Assembly (NCBI GenBank): GCA_032433765.1
Contig: JAVIAB010000139.1
Span: 46,682,421-46,746,420, forward strand
Reading direction: 5' to 3'
DNA from: Megaustenia siamemsis
Lineage: Eukaryota; Mollusca; Gastropoda; Stylommatophora; Ariophantidae
Length of the DNA stretch: 64,000 nucleotides
Shown: piece after piece, positions 57,281-64,000 of the stretch
Numbering within the stretch: position 1 is the first letter of the stretch
Layout: each line of letters opens with the position of its first letter
The notes under the pieces: model-generated
The model's database searches: none
The model's input: only the letters and a program-made list of their open reading frames with translations
What the model was told of the DNA's origin: nothing
Position numbers and translations under genes: made by a program

Positions 57281-57495
57281 AAATAAAAACCTACACTTTA
57301 TCCTGGATTATGGACAATAGCAAATGAACACTTTATCCTGGATTATGGACAATAGCAAACTGATACTTTATCCTGGATTATTATATATAACAAACCAACA
57401 CGTTATCCTTGATTATGGACAATAACAATCTGATACTTTATCCTGATTATGGACAATAGCAAACTGATACTTTATCCTGATTATGGACAACAGCA
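57281..57495 (+). repeat. ~36-bp degenerate minisatellite, about six units
   Basis: The unit contains ACTTTATCCTGGATTATGG followed by ACAATAGCAAA. Later units lose one G (TATCCTGATTATGG), and one central unit is altered (TTATTATATATAACAAACC). Confidence 0.9.
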
Positions 57496-57861
57496 CAAAC
57501 ATTTTAATTGCGTTTCCTTTATCGTATTTAGTGGAATGTGGTTCAGTGTGATCACAAATCTGTCAAATGTTGCTGTGGTTGGTTTTAATAAATTATTGGT
57601 ACTTTCAAGCTTCAAGGTGTCTTATTTTCAACATCATTCCTTACCATTTTCATTTTGTAAGATTTAGGTTAAATATATATATTAATAGATAATGATATAA
57701 TTACAAATGTGTTACTACATCTTTTTATTTGTTCACTTTAAGAAAGCATACTTCCATGAGGGTGCTGAGTAATTGTTCTCATGAAATGGGGGAAATAGGC
57801 TAAACGAGTTTGGGAACCACTAATTTAAATAAATATTGCACAATTTCAAGAAATTTCATTT

Positions 57862-57865
<4 letters not shown>

Positions 57866-57911
<46 letters not shown>
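57866..57911 (+). repeat. Run of 46 T directly before exon 5
   Basis: A pure T run that ends six bases before the exon 5 boundary and takes the place of the polypyrimidine tract of that acceptor (T-run, then CATCAG). Confidence 0.95.
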
Positions 57912-57917
57912 CATCAG

Positions 57918-58010
57918 CTGCTCTTACGCCCTGAGGTTTGGTATGAACTGAAACATGGTGATGAAGTTACATTTGCTGATATTAAATGCATTTATGAGAT
58001 GTCAAAACAG
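57918..58010 (+). CDS. MDC1: MDC1-like exon 5: end of the FHA domain
   Basis: A 93-nt exon, phase 0 on both sides, acceptor CATCAG, donor GTAAGA. It encodes LLLRPEVWYELKHGDEV, then TFADIKCIYEMSKQ. This is the typical last FHA strands (human ILRPPKVL ... LILFADLLCQYH). With exons 2-4 the FHA domain is complete, about 100 residues, with no stop. Confidence 0.85.
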
Positions 58011-58082
58011 GTAAGATAGTCACAAGAAGGTCTAGTGCTTTCGTATGCCAATTCATCTTTTAATCTGTGGTAGAAAATAGTT

Positions 58083-58360
58083 CGAATAGCAAAGCAAGCC
58101 CTCATATGGGAAACAACAGGTAAAAGAAAAAGAGGAAGACCCAGGGAGACACTGAGAAGAACATTGATGAGAGAGGCAAGAGCAGCAGGAATCGGCTCCC
58201 TCAATGAGATAGAACTGCTTGCACAGAACAGAGATAGATGGCGAGATTTGATAAAATATCTTTAAAAGAAAACTGCTAGAACAAAAAATTCATATAGGAG
58301 AAGGTGTATCTTGGTCTACGCCCTATGGGCCGGTTACAGCTCGAAAGGTCAATAGATAGA
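58083..58360 (+). mobile_element. RTE-like LINE 3' end, copy e
   Basis: A 12-bp duplication TAGAAAATAGTT is at 58071-58082 and 58361-58372. The frame RIAKQALIWETTGKRKRG to RWRDLIKYL is intact. Inserted only about 70 bp after exon 5. Confidence 0.94.
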
Positions 58361-58372
58361 TAGAAAATAGTT

Positions 58373-59035
58373 GGACCTTCATATTTATGAACAATATCTG
58401 CTTAGTCTGACCCAAAAAAATAGAATTTAAGACAAACACACACACACACGAGACCAACAGAGACAAATTATAACTTACAGTTTAACAACAGTTTAGTGGG
58501 GAGTTGTCAGCAGAAATTATGAATAACTGAAAGGATATATGATTATGGAGAGACATTATCACGTACACCATTAGGAACAGTGCTTGATGGTGATGATATA
58601 GATAGGTCTAACACTTTAATAAAAATACAGATTTAAAATTATTATTGATGGCAAGAAAACACTTCACCTTTTGAAAGTAAAATGAGTGACCTTAACAAGA
58701 ATGAATCATTTACACATAGATCTATAGACACCTGAAACCGTTAGAAATTTTTTTTTAGCTACAGTTTTTGGCATGGCAATTGAATAGCTACAGTTGCTTC
58801 TGAAACATTTACGGTGAAGATATTAGTTGTGGTCACTCTTCTGATCCGTGTCTAATTATTAGAGTAGCATTATATGTGATAGATCTGGTATAAATGTGTA
58901 ATTCATATACTAAAAGAATAATATACTCTCATCTCCTGTTAGAATCCTTTTAGTTTCAAGAATGTCAGATATTTAAGATGTATGGATCTTTCTTGGAATT
59001 TTAGTTTTTTTTTTTTTTAAGAGATAACCTGTTAG
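58373..59035 (+). other. MDC1-like intron 5, middle
   Basis: No exon or repeat recognised apart from a short CA run near 58437. Confidence 0.45.
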
Positions 59036-59039
59036 TGCA

Positions 59040-59330
59040 GTAGAAATGTGGTTTTACAGAAGAATATTGAGAATACCATGGACAGCCAAGAAGAGTAATG
59101 AAAACATTCTGAAAGAGGCGAAAGCAAAAAGAGAGCTAATTTCCAATATTAGGAAGAAAGACTCATAATTTTTTGGCCATGTAATGAAAAGGGAACAGCT
59201 GGAATATATTGTGACAACTGGGAAAATTGAGAGATGAAGAGATAGAGGGAAGCAAGTAGAAAAGATACCAGACAGCTTAAGAGTTAATAATGTTAGTGCT
59301 CAGAGGAGCCACAGTAAAGAGCTATTAGGG
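59040..59330 (+). mobile_element. (GAT)n-family LINE C-terminal fragment
   Basis: The plus strand reads WFYRRILRIPWTAKKSN, EAKAKRELISNIRKK and FFGHVMKREQLEYIVTT. It is the sense copy of the family found in minus orientation at 5775 and 17205. It lacks the tail. Confidence 0.75.
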
Positions 59331-59412
59331 AACTTATCTGCTGACTGCAAGGTGATCCTGATTAATGTTTTATAGATCCTCGGCTTTAAATAGGTACCAG
59401 AGACTTTATAGT

Positions 59413-59414
<2 letters not shown>

Positions 59415-59461
<47 letters not shown>

Positions 59462-59500
59462 TCTCTTTCTTTTTTTCTTCCTCTTTCTTTTTTAGTCCTG
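59415..59500 (+). repeat. (TTTC)n microsatellite
   Basis: About 50 bases of pure CTTT repeat followed by a mixed pyrimidine run. Confidence 0.95.
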
Positions 59501-59829
59501 GGAGGTTGCAAAGAAAAAGCAATGTCTGAGTAGGATACCAAGTGGATTGGGCTGGTCAAGTCTTGTGGTTGCAGATCTACTTCATGGCTGGGTCAGTCTT
59601 TTCTATTGGAAGTGAAATAGACAACCTGCCATGTACATTGCTTAAATATTGCATTGGCAAGAGGCCACTATATCTTGATTCTGCAACTTAATCTCCAGGC
59701 AGTCTCCACTGTGGGATAATGTTGTAATAAGTTTTTTCTTTTTAAAATAATAAAAGATATTCTGATTAGATTATTTTTCGCAGGACCTCTTTGTCATGAT
59801 CCTATTGTGTGTGACTGAATTTCCTTCAG

Positions 59830-59958
59830 ATTTCAGAAACTGTAGCAGAAACAGACTCAGAAAATGAAGCATCACAGTCTCTTCTGCTACATCATGATGT
59901 CACTGAAGAACACTCATTTGATGTTACAAGCAAGGAAGCAAATGTGAAAGATGGAAAG
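59830..59958 (+). CDS. MDC1: MDC1-like exon 6: acidic linker
   Basis: A 129-nt exon, phase 0 on both sides, acceptor TTTCCTTCAG, donor GTTTGT. It encodes ISETVAETDSENEASQ, then SLLLHHDVTEEHSFDVT and SKEANVKDGK. Ser/Glu/Asp-rich and without a fold, as expected of the long region after the FHA domain. There is no TQXF or SDT repeat that could be tied to a known partner. Confidence 0.75.
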
Positions 59959-60567
59959 GTTTGTAGCAAGTAGTGATGAAGATCACTAATTATAATTTTA
60001 GTTTTAGATTACCAAGATACCCTGGACAGTATTAAATACATTTAGGAAATATTGTAAAGACTGGAAGCAAGTTGCTGGAGAACTTCTGCAGACAGAACTT
60101 GACCGCTAAAGTACATGGTGTATTGAGACAGGAGCACTAGTCAACCTGATGGTGGCAAGTGTAAAACGTAGTTCTCTCTAAACAACCCCATATTGTCAAC
60201 ACAGTTTGTGAGTCTATGTTCAGAGGTTGTGGAGAGAGCTAATGCAATGAAATATCTAGGAGTGTGGTTTGATTGAAGTCTTGCTTTTACCAAGCATAAT
60301 TGATTCTGTAGTTATGAATGCTAGAAAGGTCCTGGCTGCAATGCAGGTAATGGAAGCAGCACTCTGAACAGTGCCATCTTGTTCTCCTATGCCAGGGACT
60401 AGTCCTTTCTATGTATGAGTATGCTCTGGCTATTCAGATTTTTAGTCATACTCAGAAAGACTGAGAAAGATGTTTGTTCTTAGAGAAAGACACATCATTC
60501 AGAGCTATTTGTTACCTTCTTGATATTTTTCCTCATGAAAGGCTGGACACACATTTGTCGAGCATGT
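59959..60567 (+). mobile_element. Jockey-like LINE with RNase H, first part
   Basis: From about 60100 the plus strand resembles the post-RT region of the family at 17915: AMKYLGVWFD (frame-broken), SVVMNARKVLAAMQVM and LVLSMYEYALAIQ. It is interrupted at 60567 by the LINE at 60568 and resumes at 61736. Confidence 0.65.
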
Positions 60568-61722
60568 CTTCTTCTTCTACCTTTTAGCTCCCAGTGGAGC
60601 ATAGGTCTTCAACAAACACTTTCCAAGTCGTTCTGTTTTTTGCAATTCTTTTAAGATCATTCCATGTCTTCCCCATCATCTTCATCTCTGCTTCAATCTG
60701 TCTTCTCCAAGAATTCCTTGGTCTTCCTCTTTGTCTTTTCCCCTGGGGATTCCAAAAAAGGGCCTGTTGTGTAATACTCTCAGTTGGTTTCCGTAGTGTG
60801 TGTCCTATCCATCGCCATCGTCTTCGCTGTATTTCTTTATCCACTGGTATTTGACCGGTACATTTCCATAATTCCACGTTTGTGACTTTGTCCTGCCATT
60901 TCCATCCCTTTATTCTGCGCAAGCATCCATTAATGAAAGTCTGTACCTTCGTGATTGTCAATTTTGTTATTCTCCATGTTTCACAGCCATATAATAGAAC
61001 CGACTTAACATTGGAGTTGAAAATTTGTATTTTTGTATTTAGCCTAATTTCTTTGGATTTCCATATGTTTCCCAGTGCAATGAAAGCTCCTCTTGCTTTT
61101 GATATCCTTATTTTGGTATCGTTTTCTGTTCCTCCCTCTTTATCTATATTACTGCCCAGATATATATAAGATTGTACGTCTAGTAGAGGTATTTCTCCTA
61201 GTTTTATTTGGTTATTGCCAACTGCATTAATTCTCATAATGTTGGTCTTATCTCTATTAATCTTTAGTCCTAGCTGTTGTGATCTCTCATCTAATATACT
61301 CATTTTATCTTGCATCTGTTGGTGGCTGTGTGATAGGAGAGCTATGTCATCAGCAAAGTCTAAATCATCAAGTTGTTTGGTCAGTGACCACTGGATCCCA
61401 TTTCTGTTGTTTTGAGTTATTTTCATAATCCAATCTATGGCCAGTAGAAAGAGAAATGGAGACAGAAGGCATCCTTGCCTTACTCCTGTTCTTATTTCAA
61501 ATGCTTCTGTAAGCTGTCCTTCATGCACCACACTACATTTTGTTCCTTCATACATTGTTTTTATCAGGTTAATAAACTTTATGGGGATTCCATAATGACT
61601 CAGCAACTTCCAAAGCATTCTTCTGTCTAAACTATCAAATGCCTTTTCGTAATCTATGAATCCAATATAAAGTGGGGATTTTAGTTCTAAACTTTGTTCA
61701 ACTATTTTACTACTACTAACTA
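60568..61722 (-). mobile_element. RTE-like LINE with (GAA)n tail, open frame intact
   Basis: A 13-bp duplication TTGTCGAGCATGT is at 60555-60567 and 61723-61735. The tail at the left is CTTCTTCTTC (GAA repeats on the coding strand). It is truncated at the 5' side before motif A and is a close relative of the decayed copy at 7466-9255. Confidence 0.94.
60584..61720 (-). CDS. LINE ORF2 remainder: reverse transcriptase, about 378 codons intact
   Basis: Open from the truncation point. It begins KIVEQSLELKSPLYIG, with motif A FIDYEKAFDSLDRRM; the first ATG is at 61618. Motif B is RTGVRQGCLLSPFLFL and the catalytic site LDFADDIALLSHSHQQ. The thumb region follows (YIYLGSNIDKEGGTEN), then the C-terminal domain KGWKWQDKVTNVELWK, RRRWRWIGHTLRKPTE and KRQRGRPRNSWRRQIEAE. 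It ends EDLCSTGS before the tail. No frameshift, so the insertion is recent. It cannot move itself without its endonuclease. Confidence 0.93.
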   Translation of the reverse strand, partial: VSSSKIVEQSLELKSPLYIGFIDYEKAFDSLDRRMLWKLLSHYGIPIKFINLIKTMYEGTKCSVVHEGQLTEAFEIRTGVRQGCLLSPFLFLLAIDWIMKITQNNRNGIQWSLTKQLDDLDFADDIALLSHSHQQMQDKMSILDERSQQLGLKINRDKTNIMRINAVGNNQIKLGEIPLLDVQSYIYLGSNIDKEGGTENDTKIRISKARGAFIALGNIWKSKEIRLNTKIQIFNSNVKSVLLYGCETWRITKLTITKVQTFINGCLRRIKGWKWQDKVTNVELWKCTGQIPVDKEIQRRRWRWIGHTLRKPTESITQQALFWNPQGKRQRGRPRNSWRRQIEAEMKMMGKTWNDLKRIAKNRTTWKVFVEDLCSTGS

Positions 61723-61735
61723 TTGTCGAGCATGT

Positions 61736-62496
61736 GCCTACCTTTAATTCAGAACTGACTCACAACTTTCACTTGCACAGTGGGACCAGGAGCCAAAAAG
61801 GTAGTACGTTGAAGGGAGAGAAGTCTTGGATGTGTCAGGCTGCTAAAATTGTTCAACAGATTTGTTTACTTGAGGACATAGAAACTGAAACATTAATAAT
61901 AGGTACACATACTAGCAGAGTGCTGTATATCCTTATTAGCATACATTAAACTGAACAGAGAATGCAGAAAACGAAACTCAGTGACTTGTGGAAGCAGAAG
62001 TACAGGTTTTGATTTTTTAGAATTCTCCTGGAGGTGATGTAGTTATATACACAGATTTATCTATTGTTTAGTACAAACAAAGCTCATGGTCCATTATAGC
62101 TCAGGTCGGGGAGAAAATTGTCACGGAAGACAGTGATGCATTTGCCCAACTACAAGTAGTTTGACAATGGAGGCCATAGGCACAACTAAGGTAATAGCTT
62201 GACTTGAGACAGTAATTTACCTATGTATGCTTTCTCATTGATTCAGTGAATATCTCTGGAAGATGGAGTTCAGGCTTTGTTCGAAGGCAGTGGTGGGAGT
62301 CTCTGAAGAAGTCATGGTTGATTAAAATCTGCTTCATTTTTGTGCCAGAACATTCAGGTGTAAGAGGAAATGAATGAGCAGACAGACTGACTGGTTAGCT
62401 GTTGTAGCGAATGGACGAGCAATGGACCAGGCTGACATTCTCGGTGCTCTCAAGGAGACTGGATGAATATGTTATTCAGGCAATGAATGTGAATCT
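61736..62496 (+). mobile_element. Jockey-like LINE, middle part: RNase H
   Basis: Resumes from 60567. RNase H remnants are visible: VVIYTDLSIV near 62035 (the DGS Gly lost), GEKIVTEDSDAFAQLQ near 62110 and FIFVPEHSGVRGNE near 62338-62375. In-frame stops are present. It is interrupted by the RTE-like tail at 62497. Confidence 0.7.
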
Positions 62497-62881
62497 ATCT
62501 ATCTATTGACCTTTCGAGCCGTAACCGGCCCATAGGGCGTAGACCAAGATACACCTTCTCCTATATGAATTTTTGTTCTAGCAGTTTTCTTTTAAAGATA
62601 TTTTATCAAATCTCGCCATCTATCTCTGTTCTGTGCAAGCAGTTCTATCTCATTGAGGGAGCCGACTCCTGCTGCTCTTGCCTCTCTCATCAATGTTCTT
62701 CTCAGTGTCTCCCTGGGTCTTCCTCTTTTTCTTTTACCTGTTGTTTCCCATATGAGGGCTTGCTTTGCTATTCGATTATTATCTCTTCTCATCACATGTC
62801 CAACGTATGACCATCGTCTTTTCTTTATTACTGAAGATATTAGTGGTTGATTGCGATTTCTCTAATTTCCTCGTTTGTTTT
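62497..62881 (-). mobile_element. RTE-like LINE 3' end, copy f
   Basis: AATGTGAATCT is duplicated at 62486-62496 and 62882-62892. The frame through HVMRRDNNRIAKQAL and RWRDLIKYL is open, with one shift near 62850. Confidence 0.94.
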
Positions 62882-62892
62882 AATGTGAATCT

Positions 62893-63190
62893 ACAACCTT
62901 GAATAGATTGCAAGAGCATCTCATCAAAATGGATGATACCAGGCAACACAGGGAGCCAAAGGAGACTGGTAAATCAATGCAGAGCTGAGACTGTCATTTT
63001 CTGTATATTGAGGGGTTTACTAAGGTGGGGATCTGAGCACTTATAGAGTTGTTTGATATGCAGTGATGATGAATTATCAACGAGCTAACAAACATGCCTT
63101 GTACGCTCAGCTGGACTCATTCTCCATGCCTTGTGAGGCTGGGAGACCTCTAAGCCATGGATGCCTACTGAGAAATAGTTATATCTTTCT
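62893..63190 (+). mobile_element. Jockey-like LINE, last part
   Basis: C-terminal remnants of the split LINE: NTGSQRRLVNQCRAETV, then LLRWGSEHL and CSDDELS near 62960-63075, matching 49752-49958. Confidence 0.65.
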
Positions 63191-63401
63191 TGTACAGGAA
63201 GCTCTAAATGAAGATTGGTAATTTGTTACTTTGTCATTTTTACCATATAATTCATATTGAGATTTAGTGATTTTTTTGTAGTCTCTACATATTTAGTTTT
63301 TTTTTTATTCTTAAGCTGTTCCTTTAAATAAGAGACTATGGAAGCTTTTATTAATTTGTTTTAAACACACTTATTAAATATGCACAATACTTCTGTTGCA
63401 G

Positions 63402-63432
63402 CTCCATTCTGTTGAAAGTGGGAACATTTCTG
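63402..63432 (+). CDS. MDC1: MDC1-like exon 7 (short)
   Basis: A 31-nt candidate exon between a good acceptor (TTCTGTTGCAG) and donor GTTAGT. It enters in phase 0 and encodes LHSVESGNIS plus one base. It agrees with exon 6 in phase and style, but is too short to be certain. Confidence 0.5.
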
Positions 63433-64000
63433 GTTAGTATTTAATGTTAGCTAAATAGAAAAAAAAAACATTTTCAACTCCAGTGTTAACTCTTTCTGAA
63501 CCACTAACCGACACAATGGCTCCACTTAAGAAGTACTACTGAACCAAAACCGACACATCGGCTCAGACCGAGTACAGTTGAATATTTTAAAGTAAAGTAA
63601 TGATTTTGTATAAATATTCACCAATACTTGTATTTGATATCTTGAAGTAGCTTCATAATTACTTCCTTCAATTACCGCATGGTGTTCTCTTTGTTTTGTA
63701 GATTTAGTGGTTGAATTTTCAATGTAAATGTCTTTTTTTCTCACAAATAGTGACCACACCATTTCTTGTGCATGATTTCATTATTTGTGGACATAAATGC
63801 ATCAAGTAAAGTGCATTTTGAAGAACTTTGGATTAGTTTGTCTATAATTTCTAGGAGAATGGATAGCAGTAATCTTCTAGTCCTGGAAAAATCTTCCACC
63901 CAGCTTCAAATAAACTTTGAGTTGCTCATGAAAACAACCACCTGTGTCCTTGAAATAAATGGATAGAAAGAATACTAAAAACGTAGACAAAATACTAAAA
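63433..64000 (+). other. Right edge; possible alternative last exon
   Basis: A strong acceptor (CTTTGTTTTGTAG) at 63701 followed in phase by LVVEFSM and a stop at 63727 would end the protein after about 200 residues. MDC1 proteins are normally far longer with C-terminal BRCT domains, so the main transcript more likely continues past the window. Confidence 0.3.

Noticed and set aside
63702..63727. Terminal coding exon of the MDC1-like gene
   Set aside because: Good acceptor and phase, but it would leave a ~200-residue protein without BRCT domains. Kept only as an alternative.

Overview
The window looks like animal nuclear DNA, most likely a mollusc and probably a gastropod. Two things support this. 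The left edge carries an EGF plus fucolectin/discoidin-type domain chain of a kind common in molluscs, and the LINE and SINE content (several RTE-like, I-like and jockey-like retrotransposons, a tRNA-derived SINE, GATA-rich tails) fits. There is no bacterial gene organisation, CRISPR array or plasmid or phage feature. Nearly all long open frames belong to transposable elements. The species is inferred, not shown.

Two ordinary host genes are hidden as short exons between the repeats; I found them from splice sites and conserved protein words. On the minus strand an FKBP12 (FKBP1A) gene has coding exons at 16093-16129, 10763-10810 and 4464-4553. These join in phase into residues 1-58 of the prolyl isomerase, and the last part must lie outside the window or be lost. 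On the plus strand an MDC1-like DNA-damage adaptor has exons at 42245-42352, 47777-47840, 48957-49012, 54496-54588, 57918-58010, 59830-59958 and 63402-63432. They join in phase into an N-terminal TQ motif followed by a complete FHA domain and an acidic linker. The gene probably runs past the right edge. The two genes point away from each other, about 26 kb apart, and that space is almost entirely nested retrotransposons.

Layout. 1-1.4 kb: frameshifted EGF/discoidin gene fragment. 1.7-4.3 kb: a young I-like LINE with an intact 734-codon frame, inserted into an older LINE. 4.5-16.1 kb: FKBP12 exons with introns full of decayed RTE-type LINEs. 17.2-26.8 kb: a layered nest in which jockey-like LINEs are split by an I-like LINE (itself split by a SINE and a 94-bp micro-repeat) and by two other LINEs. 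27-35 kb: terminal-inverted-repeat and foldback elements, SINEs and an RTE-like LINE. 35.9-38.5 kb: the best RTE-like copy (endonuclease end plus reverse transcriptase). 40 kb: a 14-unit, 33-bp minisatellite. 42.2-63.4 kb: MDC1-like exons, with introns holding a hAT DNA transposon (8-bp target duplication), another I-like LINE, SINEs, RTE-like tails and a jockey-like LINE split by two insertions.

Target-site duplications could be read directly for many insertions, so their relative order can be reconstructed. I ran no database search; family names rest on recognised motifs.
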